This document shows, piece after piece, positions 6,843-14,307 of a stretch of 40,388 bases of DNA. Position 1 is the first letter of the stretch, and every line of letters starts with the position of its first letter. The DNA is from Microbacteriaceae bacterium (GTDB taxonomy: Bacteria; Actinomycetota; Actinomycetes; Actinomycetales; Microbacteriaceae), in assembly GCA_027490915.1 (NCBI GenBank), contig JAIXXG010000012.1, positions 1 through 40,388 of the forward strand. The letters are read 5' to 3'. The notes below the pieces were generated by a model. That model was given only the letters and a program-made list of their open reading frames with translations. It was not told where the DNA came from and made no database searches. The translations under genes were made by a program, and so were the position numbers.

Positions 6843-7969
6843 CCCCGCCGCTCACGATGCCCGAGTTCGTCGCCGGATTCATCGACGAGCCCGGCTACCT
6901 CGACCACCCCCGGCTCTCGCCCATCGGCGAGCACGCCCTTGCCGAGCAGCGCGTCATCACCGACGTGCACGCCCGCGCGCGCTTCGGCTCGTACGCGGCC
7001 CTGGAGGAGCAGGACGAGCGGGTGCGCACGGCCGTGGCCTCCCTCGTGCGGATGCGGCCCGATCAGATCGTGTTCCAGCCGAGCACGAGCCAGGCCCTCA
7101 TGCACGTCATGTTCGGGCTCACCGGCGGGGTGGCGGCGTCCCCTCTCGAGTTCCCGGCGGTCGGCTACGCCATGACGCGCGCCGCGCAGAGCCTCGGGGT
7201 GCTCGTGCCGCACGCGATCACGCCCGAGCACGACCGCATCACGCCCGGGGTCGTCCGCGAGCAGCTGTCGAGCTCGGTCGTGGCCGTCGCCGTCAGCCTC
7301 GTCGACTACCGCACCGGCCACCTCGTCGATCTCGAGGGCATCCGCCAGGTGATCGGCGACCGCCTCCTCATCGTCGACGCCATCCAGGGGGCGGGCATCG
7401 TGGATGCCCCCTGGGAGCTCGTCGACGTCATCGCCTCCGGCGGGCAGAAGTGGCTGCGGGCCGGGCAGGGCACGGGATTCCTCGCGCTGAGCGATCGTGC
7501 GCGCGAGCAGCTGACGCCCGTGTGGTCGGGGTGGCTCGCGCACGGGCGCCCCGAGCTGCTGCACGACGTGGTCGAGCCCGCCTCCGACGCCGGCGCCTTC
7601 CGCGTGGGCTACGCCGACGCGGCCGCGCAGGCGCGCCTCGCCGGAGCCGTGGAGGCCGTGCTCGCCGTCGGGGTGCCGAGCATCCGCGACATCATCATCG
7701 AGCGCACTGCGCAGCTCATCGCGATCGCCGACGAGGCGGGCATCGAGGTCGCTTCGCCGCGAGAGGATGCGGAGCGCGCGGGCATCGTCGTGCTCGCTCC
7801 CCACCCCGAGTTCACGAGCGCCCTCGCCGCCGCCCTGCACAACCACGGCGTCTCGGCCACCGTGCGCGACGGGCGCGTGCGCCTGGGTGCGCACGTGTCG
7901 ACGGGCGACGACACCCTCGACCAGCTGCGGGCGGCGCTCGCCGAGTTCACGGCCGGGCTGACCGTCTGA
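6839..7969 (+). CDS. Class V aminotransferase / cysteine desulfurase-like PLP enzyme
   Basis: A 376-residue fold-type I PLP enzyme. Lys of SGGQKWLRAGQG binds PLP as a Schiff base, and DAIQGAG carries the Asp that contacts the pyridine nitrogen. The family includes cysteine desulfurases, kynureninases and isopenicillin N epimerase-like enzymes. No reactive Cys loop of a SufS/IscS desulfurase is evident near the C-terminus, so simple sulfur transfer is not supported and the substrate is unknown. The GTG start overlaps the uppS stop in GTGA, so expression is coupled to uppS. An in-frame ATG at 6857 is a possible alternative start. Confidence 0.8.
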   Translation: MTPPLTMPEFVAGFIDEPGYLDHPRLSPIGEHALAEQRVITDVHARARFGSYAALEEQDERVRTAVASLVRMRPDQIVFQPSTSQALMHVMFGLTGGVAASPLEFPAVGYAMTRAAQSLGVLVPHAITPEHDRITPGVVREQLSSSVVAVAVSLVDYRTGHLVDLEGIRQVIGDRLLIVDAIQGAGIVDAPWELVDVIASGGQKWLRAGQGTGFLALSDRAREQLTPVWSGWLAHGRPELLHDVVEPASDAGAFRVGYADAAAQARLAGAVEAVLAVGVPSIRDIIIERTAQLIAIADEAGIEVASPREDAERAGIVVLAPHPEFTSALAAALHNHGVSATVRDGRVRLGAHVSTGDDTLDQLRAALAEFTAGLTV

Positions 7970-8023
7970 GCCGCGCGACGGCGGGTGATCGCGCCGCGCC
8001 GCGCGACGGCGCGTGCTGTCCGC

Positions 8024-8040
8024 GAGCCGCATGACGGCTC
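8024..8040 (+). terminator. Hairpin after the uppS-aminotransferase operon
   Basis: GAGCCG-CATGA-CGGCTC is a perfect 6-bp stem 55 bases past the aminotransferase stop. It may end that operon. There is no T-run. Confidence 0.4.
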
Positions 8041-8043
8041 GGT

Positions 8044-8116
8044 GACACGCGCGTGTCGCTCCCGGCGCCGGGCGTGCGCGGGCATAGCGTGACGCTCATC
8101 GGGCATCGCGCCCGAT
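8044..8116 (+). promoter_or_regulatory. Promoter region and palindromes upstream of the PIN-PhoH gene
   Basis: Three perfect inverted repeats lie in a row: GACACGCGCGTGTC (8044-8057), CCCGGCGCCGGG (8061-8072), and ATCGGGC-ATCGC-GCCCGAT (8098-8116). TAGCGT at 8085-8090 could be a -10 element. Transcription from it would place the third repeat at the 5' end of a roughly 110-base leader. The first two could bind dimeric regulators upstream of the promoter. No -35 match is clear. Confidence 0.4.
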
Positions 8117-8207
8117 CGGGACGGCCGGCGAGATCGTCCTGCGACCTTCCGGCCGATCCGCTCACAACAGGTCCGGGGTCGCCCGCGTCCCCGGGGATGG
8201 AGCACCG

Positions 8208-9560
8208 GTGGCCGCTGCGAAGACCTCCCGTCAGAACACCTCGACCTCGAGCGCCGGGAGGGAAGTCGCGCAGCGCACGTACGTGCTCGACACCTCGGTG
8301 CTGCTGAGCGACCCGAAGGCGATGTTCCGGTTCGCCGAGCACTCGGTCGTGCTGCCGGTCGTGGTCATCGCCGAGCTCGAGGCGAAGCGCAACGACCCCG
8401 AGATCGGCTACTTCGCGCGCCAGGCCCTGCGCAACCTCGACGAGCTGCGGGTGCAGCACGAGCGCCTCGACTTCCCGATCGCGGTCGGCGACGAGGGCGG
8501 GTCGCTGCGGGTCGAGCTCAACCACTCGAACCAGTCGGTGCTGCCGAGCGGGCTGCAGCTGGGCGACAACGACTCGCGCATCCTCGCCGTCGCGATGAAC
8601 CTCGCCAACGACGGGCTCGCCGTGACGGTCGTGTCGAAAGACCTGCCGTTGCGCGTCAAGGCCTCGTCGATCGGCCTCGCGGCCGAGGAGTACCGGGCCG
8701 AGCTCGCCGTCGACAGCGGATGGACGGGCATGGCCGACATCACCCTCTCGAGCGACCAGATGGCGCAGCTCTACGAGCGCGAGGTGCTGCGCACCTCCGC
8801 TGTCTCGGCCCTGCCGGTGAACACCTCGCTCGTCATCCACAGCGACCGCGGCTCGGCGCTCGGTCGCGTGGTCGGCGACGACGAGGTCGCGCTCGTGCGC
8901 GGCGACCGCGACATCTTCGGGCTGCATGGCCGATCGGCCGAGCAGCGCCTGGCGATCGATCTGCTCATGGACCCGCAGGTCGGCATCGTCTCGCTCGGCG
9001 GCCGAGCGGGAACCGGCAAGTCGGCCCTCGCGCTGTGCGCGGGCCTCGAGGCGGTGCTCGAGCGGCAGCAGCAGCGCAAGATCATGGTCTTCCGGCCCCT
9101 GTACGCGGTGGGCGGGCAGGAGCTCGGCTACCTGCCGGGCGACGCCGGCGAGAAGATGAACCCCTGGGCGCAAGCGACCTTCGACACGCTGGGCTCGGTC
9201 GTCTCGCAGAACGTGCTCGACGAGGTCATCGACCGCGGGCTGCTCGAGGTGCTGCCGCTCACGCACATCCGCGGCCGGTCGCTGCACGACGCCTTCGTGA
9301 TCGTCGACGAGGCGCAGTCGCTCGAGCGCAACGTGCTGCTGACCGTGCTGAGCCGCATCGGCCAGAACTCGAAGGTGGTGCTGACCCACGACGTCGCCCA
9401 GCGCGACAACCTGCGCGTGGGCCGGCACGACGGCGTGGCGAGCGTCATCGAGACGCTGAAGGGCCACGCCCTGTTCGGGCACATCACCCTCACCCGCTCC
9501 GAGCGCAGCGCGATCGCCGCGCTCGTGACCGAGCTGCTCGAGGGCAACGAGCTCGCGTAG
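8208..9560 (+). CDS. phoH2: PIN-PhoH family protein (PhoH2-like RNA helicase/RNase)
   Basis: A 450-residue fusion of a PIN ribonuclease domain and a PhoH ATPase. The PIN part (about 25-150) begins [13 protein letters not shown], giving the first catalytic Asp, followed by acidic [12 protein letters not shown] and later GDNDSRIL. The PhoH part has Walker [10 protein letters not shown] at about 266-274 and Walker [10 protein letters not shown] at about 364. Mycobacterial PhoH2 with this layout unwinds and cleaves RNA. The GTG start is supported by GGAG five bases upstream. The gene has its own promoter region with several palindromes and converges with the minus-strand regulator at 9619. In M. 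tuberculosis it sits near fum, as it does here apart from the dab genes. Confidence 0.9.
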   Translation: MAAAKTSRQNTSTSSAGREVAQRTYVLDTSVLLSDPKAMFRFAEHSVVLPVVVIAELEAKRNDPEIGYFARQALRNLDELRVQHERLDFPIAVGDEGGSLRVELNHSNQSVLPSGLQLGDNDSRILAVAMNLANDGLAVTVVSKDLPLRVKASSIGLAAEEYRAELAVDSGWTGMADITLSSDQMAQLYEREVLRTSAVSALPVNTSLVIHSDRGSALGRVVGDDEVALVRGDRDIFGLHGRSAEQRLAIDLLMDPQVGIVSLGGRAGTGKSALALCAGLEAVLERQQQRKIMVFRPLYAVGGQELGYLPGDAGEKMNPWAQATFDTLGSVVSQNVLDEVIDRGLLEVLPLTHIRGRSLHDAFVIVDEAQSLERNVLLTVLSRIGQNSKVVLTHDVAQRDNLRVGRHDGVASVIETLKGHALFGHITLTRSERSAIAALVTELLEGNELA

Positions 9561-9585
9561 CGCATCCCGCCCCTGATCGCCCGCG

Positions 9586-9610
9586 CCGATCGGTCACCGT
9601 GACCGGTCGG
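9586..9610. terminator. Bidirectional terminator between phoH2 and the dab regulator
   Basis: CCGATCGGTCAC and GTGACCGGTCGG are 12-base arms with a single T/C difference (a G-U pair in RNA), separated by one base. The hairpin sits 25 bases past the phoH2 stop and 8 bases past the convergent regulator gene. A protein-binding palindrome is an alternative reading. Confidence 0.6.
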
Positions 9611-9618
9611 CGCGGCGG

Positions 9619-9900
9619 TCAGTCAGCAGGAGCGGAGACCGCGGTGAGCAGGTCGCCGATCGTGTGCGAGCGCTCAAGGGGGTGGCGCAGCGGCCGGTCG
9701 GTGACGACGCGGTAGCGGTTGCGCCGCCCGTCGCGCTCTTTCTCGAGGTACCCGCTCGCGACGAGCTCGGCGACGATGCGCTGCGTCGCGCGCTCGGTGA
9801 TGCCCACGCGCTCGGCCATGTCGCGGATGCGCAGGTCGGGGTCGTCGGCGAGGCACACGAGCACGTGCGAGTGATTGGTCAGAAAGGTCCACTCGGCCAC
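9619..9900 (-). CDS. Winged-helix transcriptional regulator beside the dab operon
   Basis: A 93-residue DNA-binding protein with no separate ligand domain. The helix-turn-helix spans about 24-48 (RIRDMAERVGITERATQRIV), followed by the wing EKERDGRRNRYRV. The opening WTFLTNHSHVLVCLADDPD and the PLRHPLE tail recall a widespread actinobacterial family of short winged-helix proteins. The GTG start at 9900 follows TACAGT by six bases, so the mRNA is probably leaderless. It diverges from dabB across 107 bases containing an inverted repeat laid over the dabB promoter. That makes it the prime candidate for controlling the dab operon, most simply as a repressor. The signal sensed is unknown. Confidence 0.8.
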   Translation of the reverse strand: MAEWTFLTNHSHVLVCLADDPDLRIRDMAERVGITERATQRIVAELVASGYLEKERDGRRNRYRVVTDRPLRHPLERSHTIGDLLTAVSAPAD

Positions 9901-9906
9901 CCGCCC

Positions 9907-9912
9907 ACTGTA
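9907..9912 (-). promoter_or_regulatory. -10 element TACAGT for the winged-helix regulator
   Basis: On the minus strand TACAGT is followed by GGGCGG and the GTG start, again with six-base spacing and no ribosome-binding site. It is 47 bases from the inverted repeat of the divergent dab promoter, so autoregulation is possible. Confidence 0.55.
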
Positions 9913-9956
9913 CGCCGCTGTTCGCCGGCCCCGGCGACACGAATCGGCAGAATCGC

Positions 9957-9984
9957 TTTACACGACACAAAAGACGTGTATTGT
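9957..9984 (+). promoter_or_regulatory. dab operon promoter with overlapping inverted-repeat operator
   Basis: TTTACA (9957-9962, five of six matches to TTGACA) and TATTGT (9979-9984) are separated by 16 bases, a good sigma-70-type promoter. The inverted repeat TACACG (9959-9964) / CGTGTA (9975-9980), with a 10-base spacer, overlaps both hexamers, so a bound protein would block RNA polymerase. The stretch is strikingly AT-rich for this genome. Downstream, AGGAGG at 9996-10001 is a strong ribosome-binding site for dabB. Confidence 0.7.
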
Positions 9985-10007
9985 GATGCGGGATAGGAGG
10001 TTCACCC

Positions 10008-11330
10008 ATGACCCCGCTCGACCTCAGCTGGCGGCTCGACCCCACCGCGATCCTGCTGCTCGTGCTCGTCGTCGGCATCGCCGCCGCGGTGCTGCCCTTC
10101 GCCCACCGCTCGCTGCGCGGCGACCGCCACGGCACCGGCGTCACGCTCGCCATCGCGGGCATGCTGGCGGCGACCGCCCTGCTCGTGGTCACCGGTGAGC
10201 TCTGGATGCTCGCCCTCGCCTGGAGCCTCGCCACCGCCGCGACGCTCACCGCACTGGGGCTCGGCGGCGGGCGGCGCGCCCTGCGGCGCTCCGGCCCGTG
10301 GCTCGTGCTCGGCGACGTCGTGCTGTGGCTCGCGGTGGTGCTCGCCGCCTCCGGCACGGCGGGCGAGGCCCCCGCCGTGCTGCTCGTGGTCGCGGCCGCC
10401 CTGCGCTGCGCGCTGCCGCCGGCCCACACCTGGCTCGTCGACTCGCTCTACGCTCCGACCCCGGTGAGCGCGGCCCTGCACGGCGGCATCGTCAATGGCG
10501 GCGGCATCCTGGTCATCACCCAGTTCGCGATCATCGCGGCCAGCCCGATCGCCGTGAGCCTGCTCGCCGCGCTCGGTGCCGTCGCGATCGTCGCCGGCGT
10601 GCTGGCAGCCCTCGTGCGCACCGACATCAAGGGGCGCCTGGTCGCCTCGACGATCGCCCAGATGGGCTTCATGCTGCTCGTCGCCGCTCTCGGCCTGCTC
10701 GCCGCCGCCCTGCTGCACCTCGTCGCGCACGGCTTCTACAAGAGCTCCCTGTTCCTCTCCTCCAGCGATGGCATCGACCGGCGCGCCGCAGAGCGCCGTG
10801 CCCCGCGGCCGTTCCTGACCTCGGCGACCGAGCGCCGGGTCAGGGCGGTCGCGGGGGCCCTCGTGCCGGTCGCGGCGCTGGTCGCCGTCGCCCTCATCGC
10901 CTACCCGGGCGGTCGCGGACCGGCCGAGGCGGTGCTGCTCATCGTCATCGGCGCCGCCTTCGCCGCAGCGGGTGCCCGTGCGGCCGCGCTCGCGCCGTCG
11001 CGCGCCCGCGTGGCCGCGATCCTCGCCCTGCTGGCGGTCGCCGCCGTCGCCTTCGCGGCGGTCACCTCCGCACTCACCGGACTGCTCGCTCTCACGCGCC
11101 CGGCCGACCTCGCCGCGCAGCCCGTCGCCCTGGCGCTGGCCGCTCTCGCCCTGGTGGCACTCGCCGCCATCGCCGCCGTGCGCCACTGGGCGCCCACCAG
11201 CCCGCTCGCGCTCGTGCTGCTCGCGCTCGGGCACCGGCTCGGGTCGAGCCCGGTGCGCGTCGATCGTCTCGAGCGCCCGCGTGAGGCGCGGCCGTTCCGC
11301 GCGCCGGCCGCGAGCCCGCGCACGGCGTAG
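10008..11330 (+). CDS. dabB: DabB, proton-channel subunit of a CO2/bicarbonate pump
   Basis: A 440-residue membrane protein of the Proton_antipo_M family (NuoL/MrpA-like). PTPVSAALHGGIVNGGGILV (about 154-173) and LLHLVAHGFYKSSLFLSS (about 236-253) match conserved helices of that family, including His and Lys residues of the proton path. In characterised DAB systems this subunit passes protons down the membrane potential and drives the zinc-containing DabA to convert CO2 to bicarbonate in the cytoplasm. It is shorter than NuoL (about 600) and than the DabB proteins I recall (about 550), so peripheral helices are missing. It is first in the operon, with a strong AGGAGG site, 68 bases before dabA. 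A stand-alone Mrp or Nuo subunit is unlikely because no partner genes of those complexes are present. Confidence 0.85.
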   Translation: MTPLDLSWRLDPTAILLLVLVVGIAAAVLPFAHRSLRGDRHGTGVTLAIAGMLAATALLVVTGELWMLALAWSLATAATLTALGLGGGRRALRRSGPWLVLGDVVLWLAVVLAASGTAGEAPAVLLVVAAALRCALPPAHTWLVDSLYAPTPVSAALHGGIVNGGGILVITQFAIIAASPIAVSLLAALGAVAIVAGVLAALVRTDIKGRLVASTIAQMGFMLLVAALGLLAAALLHLVAHGFYKSSLFLSSSDGIDRRAAERRAPRPFLTSATERRVRAVAGALVPVAALVAVALIAYPGGRGPAEAVLLIVIGAAFAAAGARAAALAPSRARVAAILALLAVAAVAFAAVTSALTGLLALTRPADLAAQPVALALAALALVALAAIAAVRHWAPTSPLALVLLALGHRLGSSPVRVDRLERPREARPFRAPAASPRTA

Positions 11331-11398
11331 CGCCCCCACGGCCTCGCGCGACTCCGCATCCTGACCCCCATCGCCTCGACCCCGAACGGAGCCCCGGC

Positions 11399-13804
11399 AT
11401 GACCGCAACCCCCGCCGCGCAGCGCAGCGACACCGCCCGCGCCCTCCGCGTGCGTGCCCGCGCCGACCTCGCCGCCAACGTGGTCGCCCCGTACTACGGC
11501 CTCGACGCGGCGATCGCCGTGAACCCCGTGCTGCCCTCGCTCGGCGACGGTTTCGCCGCCGCAGTGTCGAGCGCCGCGCCCGCCCTGGGCGGCCGCGGGG
11601 TGCTGACCGAGCAGCAGTTCCGCTCGCACCTCGCGGCGGGACGCATCGGCGCGGGCGAGCTCGCGGCGAGCATCCGTCGGCACCGCCCGGCGACCACGGG
11701 CGACGACGCGACGATCGTCGAGGGCTTCCTCGCCGAGCAGGTGCCCGCGACCGGCTCGGTCATCGAGGCGTCGGCTGAGCCCGACCCGATCGACGAGCTC
11801 GTGTCGAGCTGGTGCCGCGCCGCCCTCGCGCCCGAGGCAGCGTCGTGGCCGGTGCCGATCGACCAGCTCGGGTTCTTCGGGGCCTGGCGTGCGCTCGCGC
11901 TGCGCGACCCCGCTCTGCCGCGCGCCGCTCGGGCGCGCATCGCCGAGCTGCCCGAGGCGGCCGACATCGCGCTCGCGAGGGTGCTCGACCTGCTCGGCAT
12001 CGCCGACGACGCCCACCTCTCGGCGCTGCGCGCGCACCTCGCGGCCCTGCCCGGCTGGGCGGCGTACATCCGCTGGCGCTCGATGACGAGCGGCGACGTC
12101 GAGGTGCTCGACCTGCTCGCGGTGCGCCTTTGCCTGGTGTGGGCGCTCGGGGCCGAGCCGCTGCCCGCCGCGCGCCCGGTCGGGCCCACGGGCTCGGCGC
12201 TCGAGCGCGCGCTCATCTGGCAGGAGGCCTTCGAGGCCGCCCCGCACGCCGCGGTGCTCGCCCGGCTGACGCCCGGCGCGGCGCCCGCCGTCGAGCAGCC
12301 CGCCGCGCAGCTGGTGTTCTGCATCGACCCGCGCAGCGAGGGGCTGCGGCGCCACCTCGAGAAGCAGGGCCCGTACACGACGGCCGGCTTCGCCGGATTC
12401 TTCGGCATCGCCGCCGCCGTCGAGCCGCTCGCCGCCTCCGCGGCCTCGGCCGCGTGCCCGGTGCTGCTGACCCCGCGCTACCAGGTCGTCGAGCGACCCG
12501 AGCCCGGAGCCTGGCGCGCCGCCGTTCGGCTGATCGACCGCCTCGCCACCCGTCGCGCGCTGCGCTCGGCCGTGAAGGCTCCCGACGCGATCGCCGGGGC
12601 ACCCCTGGGCTGGGCCGAGGTCACCGGCTGGATGCTCGGCCCGAGCGCGATCGCCCGCAGCGTGCTGGCGGGCCGGGGCGGGCGGGCGGCGCGTCCCGAC
12701 GAGGCTTCGGCCCCGACGCTCTTCGACCTCGACTCGGCGCTGACCCCGGCCGACCAGGTCGACACCGCCGAGGTCATCCTGCGCACGATGGGACTCGTCG
12801 AGAACTTCGCTCCGGTCGTGGTGCTCGTCGGACACGGCACGACGACCACCAACAACGCCTACCGCACGGCGCTCGACTGCGGGGCGTGCGGCGGGCACCG
12901 CGGTGCCCCCAACGCGCGCATCGCGGCCGCGCTGCTCTCGTCACCGGTGGTGCGGGCCGGGCTCGCGGAGCGCGGCATCCGCATCCCCGACAGCACGATC
13001 GTCATCGCCGGCGAGCACGACACCGCCACCGACACGCTGGCCCTGTTCGGCACCGAGGCGCTGCGCATCGACCACCGTCACGCGGTCGAGAAGCTCGCGC
13101 GCGACGCCGCGGCGGCCGGCCGAGGGCTCGCAGCCGAGCGGGCCGCCGAGCTGCCGGGGGCGCAGCGTGCGGCGCGCGGCCGTTCGGGCCGTCGGGCCGC
13201 GGCCGCGGTCGCCCGCCGCGCCGGCGACTGGGCGCAGGTCTACCCCGAGTGGGGTCTCGCGCGCAACGCGGCCCTCATCATCGGCCCGCGCTCGCTGAGC
13301 GAGCAGGCCGACCTGGGTCGCCGCACGTTCCTGCACTCGTACGACGCCCGGCACGACTCGGAGGGCATCGCGCTCGAGACGATCCTCACCGCGCCGCTCG
13401 TCGTCGCCCACTGGATCAACGCGCAGTACTACTTCTCGGCCGTCGACCCCGAGGTGTTCGGGGCGGGCACGAAGACCGTGCACAACCTCGTCGGGGGAGC
13501 GGGCGTCGTCAGCGGGCCGACGGGCGACCTGCGCCTCGGTCTGCCCTGGCAGTCGATCGGCACGCGCGCAGGTCTGCACCACGAGCCGGTGCGCCTGCTC
13601 GTGGTCGTCGATGCGCCGCGCGAGAGCATCGACCGCATCATCGGCAGCGCCGAGATCGTCGCCGACCTCGTGCACGGAGAATGGGTCATCCTGGTGCGCC
13701 CCGGCGCGACACCGGGCAGCTGGGAGCGGCGCACCCGCGACGGGTGGCAGCCGTACACGCAGGAGGGCGCGCTCGGCGCCCCGATCACGGAGGAAGCAGC
13801 ATGA
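11399..13804 (+). CDS. dabA: DabA (DUF2309), zinc-containing CO2-hydrating subunit
   Basis: An 801-residue protein of family DUF2309/UPF0753, now known as DabA. The predicted active site resembles a beta-carbonic anhydrase: C308-I-D310-P-R312, then H479 in VLVGHGTTTTNNAY, then C494 in LDCGACGGHRG. The spacings (2, 2 and 15 residues) equal those I recall for C351, D353, R355, H524 and C539 of Halothiobacillus DabA2. The protein has no obvious transmembrane helices and should bind DabB at the cytoplasmic face, hydrating CO2 one way into bicarbonate. A GGAG site lies 8 bases before the ATG. Its stop overlaps the PII-like gene in ATGA, coupling the two. All catalytic residues are present, so it should be active. 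Confidence 0.93.
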   Translation: MTATPAAQRSDTARALRVRARADLAANVVAPYYGLDAAIAVNPVLPSLGDGFAAAVSSAAPALGGRGVLTEQQFRSHLAAGRIGAGELAASIRRHRPATTGDDATIVEGFLAEQVPATGSVIEASAEPDPIDELVSSWCRAALAPEAASWPVPIDQLGFFGAWRALALRDPALPRAARARIAELPEAADIALARVLDLLGIADDAHLSALRAHLAALPGWAAYIRWRSMTSGDVEVLDLLAVRLCLVWALGAEPLPAARPVGPTGSALERALIWQEAFEAAPHAAVLARLTPGAAPAVEQPAAQLVFCIDPRSEGLRRHLEKQGPYTTAGFAGFFGIAAAVEPLAASAASAACPVLLTPRYQVVERPEPGAWRAAVRLIDRLATRRALRSAVKAPDAIAGAPLGWAEVTGWMLGPSAIARSVLAGRGGRAARPDEASAPTLFDLDSALTPADQVDTAEVILRTMGLVENFAPVVVLVGHGTTTTNNAYRTALDCGACGGHRGAPNARIAAALLSSPVVRAGLAERGIRIPDSTIVIAGEHDTATDTLALFGTEALRIDHRHAVEKLARDAAAAGRGLAAERAAELPGAQRAARGRSGRRAAAAVARRAGDWAQVYPEWGLARNAALIIGPRSLSEQADLGRRTFLHSYDARHDSEGIALETILTAPLVVAHWINAQYYFSAVDPEVFGAGTKTVHNLVGGAGVVSGPTGDLRLGLPWQSIGTRAGLHHEPVRLLVVVDAPRESIDRIIGSAEIVADLVHGEWVILVRPGATPGSWERRTRDGWQPYTQEGALGAPITEEAA

Positions 13805-14124
13805 GCCGCGAATCGCTCACCCGCATGACCAAGATCGAGGTCGTCGCCCGCACGGTCGACGCCGACGCGGTGCGACGCCAGATCGTCGCCGCCGGGGCGA
13901 CCGGCTACACGAGCCTGCCCGCCGTCACCGGCCTCGGGCACCACGGCGCGCACGAGGGCCGGCAGCTGTTCAACGACCGCGACGCCCTGACGCTCACCAT
14001 CACCGTCGTTCCCGACGACCGCGCCGACGACCTCATCGAGGGTCTGCGCGCGCTGCTGGAGGGCACCGCGGGCGTCATGTTCGTCTCCGACACCTACGTG
14101 AGCCGGCCGCACTACTTCCGGTGA
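13801..14124 (+). CDS. PII-like signalling protein of the dab operon
   Basis: A 107-residue protein with the ferredoxin-like beta-alpha-beta pattern of the PII superfamily. MTKIEVVARTVDADAVRRQI is strand 1 and helix 1, ATGYTSLPAVTGLGHHG leads into a T-loop-like segment, and TLTITVVPDDRADDLIEGL is strand 3 and helix 2. It lacks the classic GlnB signatures, including the uridylylated T-loop Tyr context. Similar proteins beside carbon-uptake genes, such as SbtB and the CPII type, bind adenine nucleotides or bicarbonate. The ATG overlaps the dabA stop, so it is made with DabA and probably adjusts the pump to energy or carbon state. An internal ATG eight codons in (residue 9) is a possible alternative start. 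Confidence 0.82.
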   Translation: MSRESLTRMTKIEVVARTVDADAVRRQIVAAGATGYTSLPAVTGLGHHGAHEGRQLFNDRDALTLTITVVPDDRADDLIEGLRALLEGTAGVMFVSDTYVSRPHYFR

Positions 14125-14130
14125 CGGATG

Positions 14131-14172
14131 CCGCGGGGCGCACGGTGCCGCACCGGCACCGCCGCCCCGCGG
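14131..14172 (+). terminator. Strong hairpin ending the dab operon
   Basis: A 10-bp outer stem CCGCGGGGCG (14131-14140) / CGCCCCGCGG (14163-14172) encloses a 6-bp inner stem GGTGCC-GCACC-GGCACC (14144-14160). It begins 6 bases after the stop of the PII-like gene. No U-tract follows, as is common in actinobacteria. It may also stop transcription coming from fumC on the other strand. Confidence 0.7.
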
Positions 14173-14307
14173 AGGAGTACAGTGAGCCGCGGCTCGCGTC
14201 GGCCCCGAGTGCTTCCCGAACCGGTGGTGCGGATCGGATGGACCAGGTTCCGGCGCGAGCCGCCCCTGCGGCGGTGCTGAGGGATGCGGAGCCGCAGCTC
14301 GCGCGGG

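Noticed and set aside
11812-13800. Upstream extension of the PII-like gene inside dabA
   Set aside because: The frame is open only because of high GC in the third position. The extension is Arg/Ala/Pro-rich, while the PII-like fold begins at the ATG at 13801 that overlaps the dabA stop.
14182-14280. A 32-residue open frame starting GTG between the dab operon and fumC
   Set aside because: It is very arginine- and proline-rich, has no ribosome-binding site and no sign of a folded or membrane protein.
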